A DNA stretch of 64,000 nucleotides from assembly GCA_025617745.1 (NCBI GenBank), contig CM046870.1:21285501-21349500 (forward strand), read 5' to 3'. The DNA is from Heliocidaris erythrogramma (taxonomy: Eukaryota; Echinodermata; Echinoidea; Camarodonta; Echinometridae). This document shows, piece after piece, positions 9,811 through 22,119 of this stretch. Both the position numbers and the translations under genes were made by a program. Numbering within the stretch: position 1 is the stretch's first letter; each line of letters opens with the position of its first letter. The notes beneath the pieces are model-generated. The model did not search any database, was not told where the DNA came from, and was given only the letters and a program-made list of their open reading frames with translations.

Positions 9811-11869
9811 ACCCTGGTCAGCGTAAGAGAGTGTCTGCACTGTAAGACTACCATAGGCCACGTACTACAGCTGCTCAGTCCTGACACGGACCAAGAGTTA
9901 TCACAGAAACTCCTTGCACAGACACTACTGCCTTGTCAAAAGCTTTTCATTAAAGCCCAAACTCAAAGTTATATGCAAGTATGCATATTCAAACACTTCG
10001 GGGACCATTTTCAATTAGGCAAGCCTCTTGTGAGGGAAAGAATTGTCTTTGATGGCCCATCAATGGGCCCATGTGATTAATCAAGTGGGCTTTTTATATG
10101 ACCTTAATGTCTATTAGAATTAGAAGCATTTTACTTCTATTCAAGAAATCAGTGACTTTATGATATTTCGGTATATAGGATGGCCCTTTATTTTAAAAAT
10201 GGGCACCTAAAGCATTTGTCTGATTTTGGAGGCAGGGAAATACTACATGATATTTCATTATATCAAGCTAGATTTTATAACATCAACTTTGAAGGGAAAA
10301 GACCCTGAGAGGACCACATTCAAAAAATTGGCACAACGGGCCCTAGGGCCCGAATTTTCGTTGGCCCCATATCCAGAATTATTCGGCATAAAAAACGCTA
10401 CCTGCATACAAAATTAAATGCTTTTATGAAAAAGTGCACGGTCAATTCCATCGAGTTTCTTCACCAATCTGCTGGACTATTTGAGTGAGGTTGTGTTCTG
10501 AGGAGCCATCAAGCAATGACCCTCAGTTTGTGTTAATTCTGGAGGAGTTTTCTACCCACAATGGTGGTGAGTTTAGTAATTTTCTACCAAGTTTTATTTC
10601 AGTGCTATCCAGAAACTTGAATGTATAAACAGGCAATTTTCAACATGAATTTGTATATGTCAAAAACTTTGAAAGCAAATTAATGTTTCTCTTAAAGTCA
10701 CTCAGCTATACATGTTTTCTGTGAAGTTCTGATTATTTATAAAGGCTTTAATTCAGTCATTTATTAAAGTCATATTCAAGATTTTTTATGCTTACTTTTA
10801 ATATATGACTAGGCAGAATTTTTGTACTTGCTAATTAATAAAGTGGACAAGTACTATAGAATAAATAAGTGACTGTAAATAATATGATCTGTGGGAAAGT
10901 TGATAAATAAAATAAGGATATGCATTTTGGATAATGGGAAGTTATTCAATTTGTAAAGGGTCCTTTGGTCAGGGAGCTGTTGTCCCTGGGACAGCATCTC
11001 GAATATGGAGCTACTGCTAAGGAGGCTTCACTAATTGATTTCCTGAACCATCGCGATGAAGCTTTTATCTTCAGAACTTGTATCCTGAGTTTCCATCTCG
11101 AGTTTCCAGTTGGACTCTGAAACGTCACGCAACTTCGTATCGATAACCACGCCTACTCTCCAATGACGATGGTCATCTAAGATTTCGCCGGCTATTTGGT
11201 ACACCTTCAACCCTTCGAGGACACGCGATAGCACCACGTCGTCGACAGCGACAGGGCCCTGTCGTCAATCCTCATCGACAGACCTTTCGGTGGACTGAAT
11301 CCATTTAAACAGGGAACTCCTTTGAGTTACGACCCTTTAATAATTAGTAACAAGTGATTAATTCTTACAATTCATTATATTTAATTCTGCATATGAGATA
11401 GGTTGTTCTGTAATAGAGTTGTGAATATCTGTCAAGGATTTTCACAGCAACCACTTAAAACATAAATTCTTTTGAATGAGAAGTTATGATTATTTGATTT
11501 AATGTTTTTAAACCAAATTTGATACAGTTGTAATAACAGCTTGAAACCTTAAATTTCATTTCTGCAGTGCAATTACTTTCTTGTACTTTGACCATGTCTA
11601 GCTCTCTTCACTATAAAAAAAGGATGCCTGGGGTATGTGAGGTCGTCTATGTGATTTTGGGTGTTGGTAGCCAAAACATTAGTTAAACGAAAACCCAATT
11701 TTGATCCTGACACTAATGATGTAGCAGAAAATGAAAAATAATTCCCCCAAATAGGGGAGAGATAGAGAAAGGGGGAATGGAGAGAGAGGGGGAATGCGAG
11801 GGAGCTAGGGAGAGAAATACAAAAGAGTGAGAAAGAAAAAAGAAAAAGAAAGTGGCACCGTCAAGAATA
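9811..11869. other. Intergenic spacer between duplication copies 1 and 2
   Basis: I see only one candidate coding stretch (11,031-11,264, listed separately). There are GA-rich tracts at 9,729-9,760 and 11,745-11,850. Otherwise the sequence is AT-rich and unstructured. Confidence 0.5.
11031..11264 (-). other. Candidate exon or retroelement fragment
   Basis: A 77-codon open stretch with higher GC than its surroundings reads VDDVVLSRVLEGLKVYQIAG, then LDDHRHWRVGVVIDTKLRD and KLEMETQD before a stop. It has no ATG at its left edge. Composition suggests former coding sequence, but I do not recognise the family. It may be a remnant of a retroelement polyprotein. Confidence 0.25.
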
Positions 11870-13107
11870 TCTATTCATATACGAATATAAGAAAAGACTC
11901 GTAGGGATATTAAGGAGAATCTATTTTTAAAATATCAACGTCACTCTGATATTGCTAATATTTTTTAATCAAAGATGTTAAAGTTGACTTGAATTCTAGT
12001 CAAATTGACGAGATTCGGGAAAAAATTATTGAATAGCTGTTCTACGAAATGTGAATCGGCTATCACGAGAGTGGTGAGGGAGAGGGATGTATATGTTGAT
12101 AAAGAGAGAGAGAGAGAAAAAGTGAGAGAAAGATGGTGAGTGCCTGAAATATTTTCATTTCACTCTTGAAAAGCTGCCAACAGCTTCTTTTCACACTTTG
12201 CATTAATTTCGTCATCTGTACAAATGCTCTCTCTCTCTCTATATATAGGCCTATTATATCCATCCCTTATTTGATGTCAAAACATTACCATCCATTCATG
12301 ATGGAATGAGAGGAGGATTCCGAATGGAATTTCAAAACTCTTTTGCATGACAAAGATTATAGTCTATGTATCTACCAAGTGATATAACCATTAAAAAGGT
12401 CATTTGACAAAGTGTGCTAGCATACGAAAAAGTTCCTTTTCATTTCCTTCCAAAAGGAATTACAAGAAGATTTGGCATGTTTTGTGTTTCAGCTTTAAGA
12501 GAAAAACAAAATTTTCTTTTGAATTTCTAGCATGTCAGGGAATGATGTCATTCAAGAAATTGTGTTCTGCTTTTTGAAGATATTTTTAAACAATTATGGT
12601 CACATATATTAAAATCACAATTTAAAACTTCTGCGGATTTCCAATGTGAAATTGCCTAACGACTTATACAAACTGATCTTCAGTGATACGGAAATTATTT
12701 TCCCATCTCTCTCTCTCTCTCTCTACATGCCGAATTTACAATTTTGTTCAACCTTCCATCCAAGCGTAGCAACCATTTTATCTAATGAAACCTCATGAAT
12801 AATAACAGATACCAGTTTCAGTTGCCATGTCATTTTAGCTATACAACATGCCACTTTTATAAAGTGATGTACTCCTCCCTATTCCTATCATTTCACAATC
12901 AGTAATTGACGATTCAGCCAACTCGTCTTGTATCCTCTGATAAAAAATTAAAACTGATTTCATAATCATGAAAATTGGAGTATATATTTTCAGGTTTGAT
13001 GTTAAGGAAGGAGTGTATATCACTCTTTTGCCGGTGATTATTTTGGGACCGCCCTACCTTTGGATTGTGCTTTAGTTATTGAAAGTCAAGCGATTGTGAT
13101 TTTGTCC

Positions 13108-14430
13108 ATGATGATAAACAACACGACAAATAATTTGTGTCACATCAAAGACAGTCACGATGACGAGACAGTGGATTATGAGATTACTCTAAATTCCAAG
13201 ATTGCCAGCATAATCCTTTACAGTATGGTATTAGTTTTAGGATTACCCGGCAATACCATAATTCTCCAAGCTTACGCATGGAAGAAACGGAAGACGAGCA
13301 CGGATATCCTAATCATGGGCCAAGCGATAATCGACTTCGTCGCTTGTGCATTTACACCTGCTTTCATCATCGAGAAAAGTTCTCCCGAACTGATTACTGT
13401 GCACCTGTGTCGTATGAAATTCTTTATAGAAGATGTAACCGCAATTATCTCACTTTTCCTGACTACAGCGATCAGCGTTGATCGCTATTTGGTCGTATGT
13501 CACCCGCTGCGACGTCGAATGAGGGTCACGGTACGAAGGGCGATCGCATTGGTGATATTTTTTGTTGTCGTCGCAACAGCGTACGGTATTCCAGTTGCCT
13601 TGCTTTCTAGAGTATGTTCTTACAGTGATGAGGGCATGAAATGTATCCCTCCAACATCAGCAACCATATTGAATATGACTTATTCAGCGTTTTTCTTTTT
13701 ATCGTTTATGACGACGACCATCCTTTACGCTCTCATCTACGCTTTCTTACGAAAGAGAGCTAAGATTCACGCCGACCTGGTAAGCAATGGACCCGCTCAA
13801 GCCACAGTCAATTCAAACAATGGTGGATCACTCGAGTTGAGGGTGGACAATGCAGAAACGCGAAGTGCAACTCTCTATCAGTCGGGTGACAATGCAAGCA
13901 TAGAAAAAAAAGGCGAAACGATTCCAGTTCCATCACATATAGAGACCGCAGGATGTTCAAGTTCTACTGACGTGCCACTGCCTACAAGAAGTGAAGTTCG
14001 CGGTTCGAATCCAACATCATCAGTCACTGGCCCTGGACCGTCACATGGCAACGAGAAAGAACCTGCTGTTTTCCATCCGAGAGACAAGGAGCCTCATCCC
14101 ATTGCAAGCCCTTTACAGCGTCGGGCTTGTGACGTGAATCGACCGAGAGCGTTGGTGAAGAACCCAAAGGAATATGACTTCGGAATGAAAACTACGCGCA
14201 TGCTTCTCATCATTACCATGTACTTCTTCGTTACATGGCTTCCACGTGTTGTAATGACCAACATGCATTCTGAAATACACAGCAAAATAAAGAACGTTCC
14301 TGGATTATTCGCCTTAGGTAGCTTTCTCTGGACTGTCAGACTCACCAATCATATCGTCAACTTCTTTGTTTACTACTTTGTCAACAACAGATTTCGAAGA
14401 GATGTTAAAGACCGCTTAAAATGTGCATAA
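13108..14430 (+). CDS. Rhodopsin-like (class A) GPCR, intronless, GPCR2
   Basis: This 440-aa receptor is the intact relative of GPCR1. The frame is open back to 13060, but that start is TTG. The ATG at 13108 (MMINNTTNNLCHIKD) aligns with the GPCR1 and GPCR3 starts and provides an N-glycosylation site. It has GLPGN in TM1, a TM3 cysteine (HLCRMKFF) and a DRY motif. Extracellular loop 2 carries two cysteines (CSYSDEGMKC), and an N-glycosylation site (NMT) lies just before TM5. The third intracellular loop is long. TM6 has TWLP and TM7 ends NFFVYYF. This is probably the functional copy. Neighbouring receptors share its orientation. The ligand is unknown. Confidence 0.9.
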   Translation: MMINNTTNNLCHIKDSHDDETVDYEITLNSKIASIILYSMVLVLGLPGNTIILQAYAWKKRKTSTDILIMGQAIIDFVACAFTPAFIIEKSSPELITVHLCRMKFFIEDVTAIISLFLTTAISVDRYLVVCHPLRRRMRVTVRRAIALVIFFVVVATAYGIPVALLSRVCSYSDEGMKCIPPTSATILNMTYSAFFFLSFMTTTILYALIYAFLRKRAKIHADLVSNGPAQATVNSNNGGSLELRVDNAETRSATLYQSGDNASIEKKGETIPVPSHIETAGCSSSTDVPLPTRSEVRGSNPTSSVTGPGPSHGNEKEPAVFHPRDKEPHPIASPLQRRACDVNRPRALVKNPKEYDFGMKTTRMLLIITMYFFVTWLPRVVMTNMHSEIHSKIKNVPGLFALGSFLWTVRLTNHIVNFFVYYFVNNRFRRDVKDRLKCA

Positions 14431-14617
14431 GCAGAAAATTAGCAGAAATAAGCAGAAACAAGAATAATGAGCACTTTAATGTAAGATTAATCTATACAGT
14501 GGCAACGATATTTTTTAAGGGCACAGATCTCCAAAACCTTCGACAAGCAAAATTAAGGGGTATATGTTTGCCTAATCATAGGAGATAATTGCCCCACCCC
14601 CCCCCCCCCCTCCCCGG

Positions 14618-14623
14618 AATAAA
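14618..14623 (+). promoter_or_regulatory. Candidate polyadenylation signal of GPCR2
   Basis: AATAAA follows a C-rich run at the position equivalent to 4598-4603 behind GPCR1. Confidence 0.4.
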
Positions 14624-14905
14624 GTTGTAAAATTTAGATGCAAGCAAAGTTTTCATAACTTTTCTTTTCATTTTGCCGGCGTAAACAGCCCCAGAATATA
14701 TGACATTTTTAAATATACTTTAAATGTATCAATATTTTGAAGTAAAGTTTAAGGCAGTACTTTGATGTACAAAAATAGGCCATTTTTTCAGACACGCAGG
14801 CCATGCAGCTTTTCTATAGGTGTGTCTGAATTGGGGGGGGGGGGGGGTATGGGTGCCCCAAATGTTAAAATGTTTACCAAATAAGGGTGACTTTTCTGAT
14901 GAATA

Positions 14906-16096
14906 CAGTGCGCATCAAAAAAGTACACACTTTGTAAATATTCTCCAAAATCATAATTTTACAATATCAATACGATTTTTTCTTATACAATTATGGGTGA
15001 GGGCCTTTTTCATCGGATGACACTATGATTATTGACAATATATGTATTTCACGCTTGAGTGAGCACTGGCTACTTTTTTTAAACTCGCGAAAGTTGGTTT
15101 GCGCAAAAATGCCCGTCTTGAATTTGATCGAAGTGCGTATCATACATTAACTACATGTTCTCTGTCTCCTATCAGTAATTGATTTGAACAACCATTTTAT
15201 CCTTAATCATATACATAATATCACATCCACACCCCTCCTTTCCACAGATATACACACATACACGCGCACACACGCGTACAAAACATTCAGAATATGTCTT
15301 TCTGCACACTGTACCATTTTGACAGGAGGATGTCTAAAGGATGAAAATTAATAAATTTGATTTTCTTTTAAATTCTTTTTCGTCATACATGACATTGCTT
15401 GTGGAGTCTTCTATCTTTTAAGAGGAATAAGAAATTCGAAGAAGAAAATGTGTAAATGTTACGATACTCCTCCTCTTATTGCATTTAATCTCTCCAACAC
15501 TCTTTAAAATGATTAATGACGCAGATGATTTGTGCTGGAAAGACACCACATGCAATGGTGGTGGCGGTGGTGGGTTGGGGGCAGTGGCGTATCCAGCAAT
15601 GGGTGAAGCTTGTGTAACTCCTTCTTGAAGGCCCAGGGACAAAACAGTATAACATGCTATGCTCAGTATGCTTATACAAAAACAGAGCTGTCCAGATACA
15701 TGTTACCCCTGTCTTGGGAGCATCCCGTCTCCCCCCCCCCCCCCCCCTTTATAAAATTCACGATATGCCACTGTGGGTAGGCACTGCGAGGTATAGGTTT
15801 AAGGACTAAATGATGGTTCAAATTAATTATTGATGGTTAACAGAGAAAATGCAGTTATTGCCCGATACGCACTTTGATCAAATTCAAGACTGAGGCATTT
15901 TTGCGCAAAAATTTTTTGCGAGTTTTACAAAAGTAGCCAGTACTCACTCAGGCGTCAAATATTGTCAATACTCATAGTGTCATCCGATGAAACAGACCCT
16001 CACCCATACTTGAATAAGAAAAATATTGTCTCGATATTGTGAAATGATGATTTTGGGGGATATTTTCAAAGTGTGTACTTTTTTTTCTAAGCCCTG
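14906..16096. mobile_element. Non-autonomous Tc1/mariner-type element, about 240-bp inverted repeats
   Basis: The element runs from CAGTGCGCATC to CCCTG and is flanked by TA on both sides (14904-14905 and 16097-16098). The terminal 235-250 bp are inverted repeats; shared stretches include AGTACACACTTTG, CATCGGATGACACTATGA and TTGCGCAAAAATGCC. Copies 1 (about 4,900) and 3 (about 20,715) are empty at this site. The 0.7-kb interior has no transposase and contains a smaller hAT-like insertion. Confidence 0.85.
15582..15773. mobile_element. hAT-like MITE of the CAGTGGCGTATCCAG family
   Basis: The ends CAGTGGCGTATCCAG and GATATGCCACTG are inverted repeats. A C16 tract lies near the right end. Relatives occur at 26,052, 38,713, 49,693 (right end) and 56,563. 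No convincing target duplication is seen. Confidence 0.6.
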
Positions 16097-17109
16097 TATA
16101 ATCACCCCAAATTATTTTGTCTATCTTTTTTATACCGACAAACTGGAGAGTGGATGTAAGTTTTAATGTAATTTAATTAACAATACTACTCCATTATATA
16201 CCTTTTCTGTAATCAACATTGAAATAATTATGATACTTTTTTTAAGTTGTAAAATTATCTATTATCTTTTATATGAATACTGAAATTGTATATGTCACAC
16301 ATTTTATTCTCAGCGATTCAGTCATTTGATTACTAATTCGAATGTATTCCAACTATTGTCGTTTTTTATTCAAATAAACCATTCAGTTCAAATAGATATT
16401 ACAACAAAATAAATCTAATCTAAGATAAAACCAAATCGCAACCCGAGTCCTTCGACGAAGGCCTTGAAACAAATGACGCATTATCACCTTAAGGTTAGCC
16501 CATTCCGACGCAGATTATATTCCTTATTTGATGTTAAAATATTATCATCCATTTATGGTGTAACAGGAGAGGTGGTAACGAAATGGCACATTTGCATGAC
16601 ATACAGCCCTCGAAAAAAATTTATCAGACCAAGCTCATTTTATAGGGGTATTATATTACACATTTACCTGACAACATTTGTTTTTCTTTGTACTTCCTTG
16701 AATTAATAACATATCAAAGCAATTGTACCTTGCTATTAAGATATTTTATTTCATACTTGCCGCAAAGTATTTGTAAACTTTCTTGGTCTCTTGTTTTGTC
16801 CATGGCTGTAGATTAGTTTTATGTATCGACCAAGAGTGATATAAACATTAGAAGGGTGAGTTGATAGCGTGCTGTTTAATGAAATGTAGAGTAATGGAAG
16901 GTTCAGACATCTATAAGGTGATGACATAAGTGATGACATTCAAAGAGGATGTTCTGCTTATTGAAGATATTTTAAAGATTTTTTTTTGTACGTATGCAAA
17001 TTATCTCACACTTTAAGACTTCCTCTGATTTCCCAATGTTAAATTGCCCAAGTACTATCTAATCATACAAATCGATATTCAATGAATCGGCAAAGGTTTC
17101 CCTATCTCT

Positions 17110-17161
17110 TCCTCCCTCCCCCCCCCCCCCCTCTCTCTCTCTCCCTCTCTCCCTCTCTCCC

Positions 17162-17194
<33 letters not shown>

Positions 17195-17243
17195 CCTCTC
17201 TCTCTCTCCCTCTCTCCCTCTCTCCCTCTCCCCCTCTCTCTGT
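17110..17243. repeat. CT-rich microsatellite upstream of GPCR3
   Basis: A C12 run followed by more than 100 bp of CTCTCCCTCT-type repeats, on one strand purely pyrimidine. The equivalent tracts in copies 1 (2,812-2,824) and 2 (12,705-12,724) are far shorter, so this one has expanded. Confidence 0.9.
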
Positions 17244-17585
17244 ACATGCCGAATTTATCCAACTTTTCATCCAAGCGTATCAACCATTCTAACTAATGAC
17301 ACCTCATGAATAATATAGTACCAGTTTCAGTTGCCATGTCATTTTTATAAAGTGATGATGTGCTCCTTCCTATTCCTCTCTTTTCAGCATCAGTAACTGA
17401 CGATTCAGCCAACTCGTCTTCATCCTCTGTAAAAAGTACAAACTGATTAAATAATTTGAATATATTTTCAGGTTTGATGTTAAGGGAAAAGTGTTCTACT
17501 TACTCTTTCGCTGGTGATTATTTTGGGACCACCATACCATTTGACTGGTGTAGTTATTGAAAGTCAAGCGATTGTGATTTTGTCC

Positions 17586-19677
17586 ATGATAATGAACAAC
17601 ACGGCAAAGAATTTGTGTCACATCAAAGACTGTCAAGATGACGAGACAGTGTATTATGATATTGCTATAGATTCCAGGAGAATGAAACTCAACATACATT
17701 AGCTGATAATCATGTGGAAAATTGTCAGCCTGTTCAAAATATCTTGAAAATACTCTGATTTGATTACTCAGTAAGGAGAACAGTCTCTCTAAAGTTTGCA
17801 GATTTTTTGCTAGATATTATCCCATGGGGGCTGCCATTTTGAATAAACTGTGATGTCATTGCGGTACATGTCCATTTACCTGTATACAATGGATAAGATA
17901 TTGCATAATGAATAGCTATTGTACAACTAAAGCCACCCATGCAAAATGGCAGCCATCTTGGGACCCCCACTGTCTCGCACAGGTGATATCTAAGAGCAGT
18001 TGTAGGTCGTTGTCACTTCTTTGAAGAATTTACAAACCTTTGTCAGACCAAGCAACTTAATAAAGTGCCTTCCAAATCCTGCTTAACAAAAGAAACAGCT
18101 GAACCAAATATCTTGACACAAATAGGTTATATGACAGGATAAAAATATCTTCATTTGAATGTACATGACTACAAAAATGGTTCAATGACAAAATCCAGTG
18201 TCATGTATTCCACAGCTGATAATGAGTGTCATGGTAGGTAGTGTATAGGTCAGTGGGTATCTCACAAATAGAACTGCTCTGACATTACTTTGTAAAGAAA
18301 ATGGCAGCCCCCATGGGATAATGTCAAGCAAGGAAACTGCAACTTTTGGAGACACTGTTCTCCTTCTTAAATAATCAAATAGGAGTAATTTCAAGATATT
18401 TGTAATAGGCTGACAATTACCTACATGATTATAGGCTAATGTTTGTTGCCTTTTATTCCCCTTTAACCTTATATACTATGGTATTAGTTTTAGGATTACC
18501 CGGAAATACCATAATTCTCCAAGCTTACGCATGGAAGAAACGGAAGACGAGCACGGATGTCCTAATCATGGGCCAAGCGATAGTCGACTTCGTCGCTTGC
18601 GCATTTACACCAGCACTCATCATTATGAAAAGTTTTCCCGACATGATTACAGTGCATCTGTGTCGTATTACATCATTTATAGATGAGATAACAGCAATTA
18701 CCTCGCTTTTCTTGACTACCGCGATCAGCGTTGATCGCTATTTGGCTGTATGTCGTCCAATGCAAAGTCGAATGACGGTACGAAGGGCGATAGCATTAGT
18801 GATATTTTTAGTTGTCGTCTCTACAGCGAACAGTATTCCACTTGCCTTGCTTTCTGGTGTATGTTCTAATAGTGAGATCATGAAATATATCCCTCCAACA
18901 TCAGCAAAATTGGGTTTCACCATAACAAAAATGACTTATTCTGCGTTTTTCTTTTCATCGTTTATGACGACGACCATCCTTTACGCTGTCGTCTACGCTT
19001 CCCTGCGAAAGAGAGCGAAGATTCACGCCGACCTGGTAAGCAATTGACCTGCTCAAGCCACAGTCAGTTCAAATAATGGTGGATCAATCGAGTTGAGGGT
19101 AAACAATGCAGAAACGCGAAGTGCAACTCACCATCAGTCGGGTGACATTGTAAGCATTAAAAACAAAGTCAAAACAAACCAAGTTCCTTCACATTTAGAA
19201 ACTGCAGGATGTTCACGTTATACTGACGTTATGCCTACAAGAAGTGAAGTTCGGGGTTGGAATCCCACATCATCAGTGACTGGGCCGTCACATAGCAACG
19301 AGAAAGCACCTCGATTGCATCCGAGAGACACGGAGCCTCATCACATTGCAAGGCCTTCCCAAGGTCAGGCTCGTGACAGGAATCGACCGAGAATGTTGGT
19401 GAAGAACCCAAAGGATTATGACTTCGGAAGAAAAACGACGCGCATGATTCTCATCATGACCATGTACTTCTTTGCCACTTGGCTTCCGGTGATTGTCATT
19501 GTCCACATTCCTCCTTTAAAAATAGACAGAAGAGAGAATATTCGTGTATTTTCCGCCACTATTAGCATTCTCCTGTCTATCAGACTCACCAACCACATCG
19601 TCAACTCCTTTGTTTACCTTCTTCGTCAGCAGCAGATTTCAAAGAGATGTTAAGGACTCGTTTAAACTGTGCATAGG
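17586..19677 (+). pseudogene. Broken GPCR3, rhodopsin-like receptor pseudogene
   Basis: Homology to GPCR1 and GPCR2 begins at an ATG (17586; MIMNNTAKNLCHIKD) and is cut by a 785-bp insertion at 17677. It resumes just before TM1 (MVLVLGLPGN) and runs through TM5 with DRY intact. At 19045-19047 the glycine codon GGA of the paralogs is TGA, at the start of the third intracellular loop. The same frame continues through TM6 (TWLP) to TM7. There one extra base, just after NSFVY, shifts the C terminus to an early stop (19653). The insertion end supplies a new ATG at 18439 directly before TM1. At most a five-helix fragment could be made. Confidence 0.9.
17677..18461. mobile_element. 785-bp inverted-repeat element inserted in GPCR3
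   Basis: The terminal 160 bp on each side are inverted repeats (17,677-17,840 and 18,300-18,461). They share AAAATGGCAGCCCCCATGGG, GACTGTTCTCCTT and AGGCTGACAATT. The ends are GGAGAATGAAAC and the reverse complement GGGGAATAAAAG. GPCR1 and GPCR2 are continuous here. No coding sequence and no clear target duplication. Confidence 0.8.
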
Positions 19678-20910
19678 CAGAAATTAGTTAACAAGAATAT
19701 AAGCTCCTTTTTCATTTTTATGCCCCTGTCACATCAAAGAGACTCAACACCAGACCGACAAGAGACCGAACAAACGATAACATTACCCCGAATGACAAGA
19801 ATCGGATGGTTTGGAGTCCGTGTGGAGTCGGTATAATTATCGGTGTGACTGAGGTATTACATGTATGTGAGATTCATCTACAGGGGTGGCGCTAGAGTAT
19901 TTTGGACCACAGATCTCAAAAACCTCGGACAAGAAAAAATATTAATAAAAAGGGGCATATATGTTTGGCTAATCATAAAGGTGATCACCCCACGACCCCT
20001 TTTGTCATTTAGATGCAAACAAAAATTTCATGATTTCTGTTTTCATTTTTGCTAGCCTTAACAGCCCCAGAACACTTTTTAAATTTTACTGTAAATGGAT
20101 CAATATTTCAGAGGAAATTTTTAGACAATAGGCTCTTGTTGTGCCAGTGTCATATAATTACGTGACAAAGAGACTATTTATTTTCAATCACACACCGCTC
20201 CACCAAGAAATGTGTACTTGACGGTCAATTTATTTCAATATTTAGTGCATGAATAAGCATTCTAAATATCTAAGAACTATTATATGCTTGCTATTGACAT
20301 TTGTTTTAAATTTTAGAGTTTGTACAGTATCATATCTCACTTAAAAATTAAACAATTTAAAAGAAAAAACGAGGAAAACATACCAAGGACTAAAAAGAAA
20401 CTCATTTTTATTTAACAATAATTTTCATACATTGAACTGGTTAAAGTAATATAAGACATTGTTAAAGAAGTGCAGGCATTTAAAGGTAAGCATTGTTGGC
20501 GTTTTGGTAAAATCTCGAAATTTGCGAAAGCCCTTGGCACAGCAAGAAATTTTCATTAAGATTACATGAAATTGTATTTCGTTAAATAAAAACAGGGCAC
20601 TTTGATAGAAACGCAGGACCAATGTTTTAGGTGTTTCTAAAGGGGGGGGGGGTAGCGCAAATGCTGAAATGTACCAACAATACCAAGTAAGGGTGGCTTT
20701 TCTGATTTATGATCACTCCACATTATTTTATCTCTTTTTTTACCGACAAGCTGGAGAGCAGAAAATACGACAAGTCGAACCTAACGTTAAACCTAACCTA
20801 AATCCAAATCGCAACCCAAGTCCTTCGACGAATGACTTCGAGTAAATCACCAAAACTGTAGACCATATTCTTGGTAGAACATATAATTGTCACATTTATC
20901 TGACTGCTTT
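19678..20910. other. Downstream part of copy 3, non-coding
   Basis: No gene seen. 19,880-20,110 and 20,690-20,850 match the sequence downstream of GPCR1 and GPCR2. 20,130-20,630 is AT-rich sequence absent from the other copies. Confidence 0.5.
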
Positions 20911-22119
20911 CAGAGACGGCATTCCCGGGGGCAGGGGGCATAGTGTCCCCACTTTTTCAAGTACCCCAAAGTGCCCCTTTTTCACAGCCGATGAGTGCCC
21001 TCTTTTCACCTTCTGATAAGTGTCCTTTTAACCTCAGATATGAGTGCCCCTTTTTAAATCTGGTATGTGCCCCTGTTTTCGTCTACTCAGTGCAAAGGGA
21101 AAACCCCTCTAATAAGTGCCCTTTTCCACCGCTGATAAGTGCTCCTTTTTAAGTGCCCCCTTTTCTTTCTAATAGGTGCCCTTTTCCTGTCTAAAAGTAT
21201 TATTATCCCTTCTGATGAGGCCTTCTTTGTATTTTGATAAGTCCACTTTTTACCAACATACATTATATCGCGATATCGCTACAAAGTCCACAAAAGAGCC
21301 ATATACCTAGCTCCAAAGAATCAGGGAGGCTCCATAATAGTATAGATTCCCCAACTAATATCAGCATGAGGCACTGGAGCATGGGGCAGGAAGGCCACAA
21401 TGCCCTACATTATATAAGAATGAGTAGTGCCCCCAACTTACAGGAACTGAGGACAATTTTTCTATTTTTTTGGAAAGCTCACTCGCTACGCTCGCTCGCA
21501 TTTACAATATATCTTCTTATCATATTCGGAAACTTCACGTTTGTTGATATTATGGGTGAAACCTTCAAGTACTGTTCATATTTCCATTTATGATGAGATT
21601 GTGCTTAAAACCGCATAAGGTTTGGTTATTTAAAATAAAATCTGCGATGATCGGTCGCAATGCGATCTCAAAAATGCATTGAAATTAAGCCTATTGCTGA
21701 GACGATGATAAGAAAATCGTCAGAGTTAACATATGCAAATAATGATAATTGATATTAAATGCCTCTAAAATGAATATGCAGTTGTTATTTTTATTATAAC
21801 GCTGTACAAAATGCAACACTCATGGCCTTCAGCGTTAGAAAAAAATCTTACATTTTTTGCTAGCTCGCCTCGCACGCTCGCAAATGAATAATCAGACCAT
21901 TACACATAACTACAAAGTAATTTTATCTAGAACCATGTTGATAAAATAGAAACAATGGTGTTTTGAAAATAATCCTCGACAGTGTATTAATCAGAATGTA
22001 GGGGTATACCAATGTCCCAAAGTTGTATTTTCCGAATCTTGTCACCATATGTAGGTGCCCCTTTTTGTTGGTGCCCCCCCCCCCCCCCCCCCCCCTTGAA
22101 AGAAGCTCCACCGCCCCTG
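20911..22119. mobile_element. 1.2-kb hAT-like non-autonomous element with minisatellite end
   Basis: The left end CAGAGACGGC and right end (reverse complement CAGGGGCGGT) are inverted. The flanks are ACTGCTTT (20903-20910) and ACTGATTT (22120-22127), an 8-bp duplication with one mismatch. Copy 1 is continuous here (about 5,113). The left 300 bp carry many AGTGCCCCTTTT-like repeats, and a run of about 19 C lies near 22,075. No transposase is seen. Confidence 0.7.

Larger units (their letters stand above)
11870..16504. repeat. Segmental duplication, copy 2 (GPCR2 block)
   Basis: Same order of conserved segments as copy 1: an AT-rich leader (11,880-12,050), upstream region (12,440-13,107), receptor and downstream 600 bp. 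It then continues to 16,504 with the AACCAAATCGCAACCCGAG-like segment. 12,250-12,420 also matches 16,520-16,880, so copy 3 follows directly. It is interrupted by the element at 14906-16096. Confidence 0.75.

Noticed and set aside
13060..13107. Longer GPCR2 N terminus
   Set aside because: The frame is open upstream but begins with TTG, and the region matches non-coding sequence before GPCR1 and GPCR3. The ATG at 13108 aligns with the paralogs.
17059..17309. Serine/leucine/proline- or arginine/glutamate-rich proteins on both strands
   Set aside because: They are translations of the CT-rich microsatellite.
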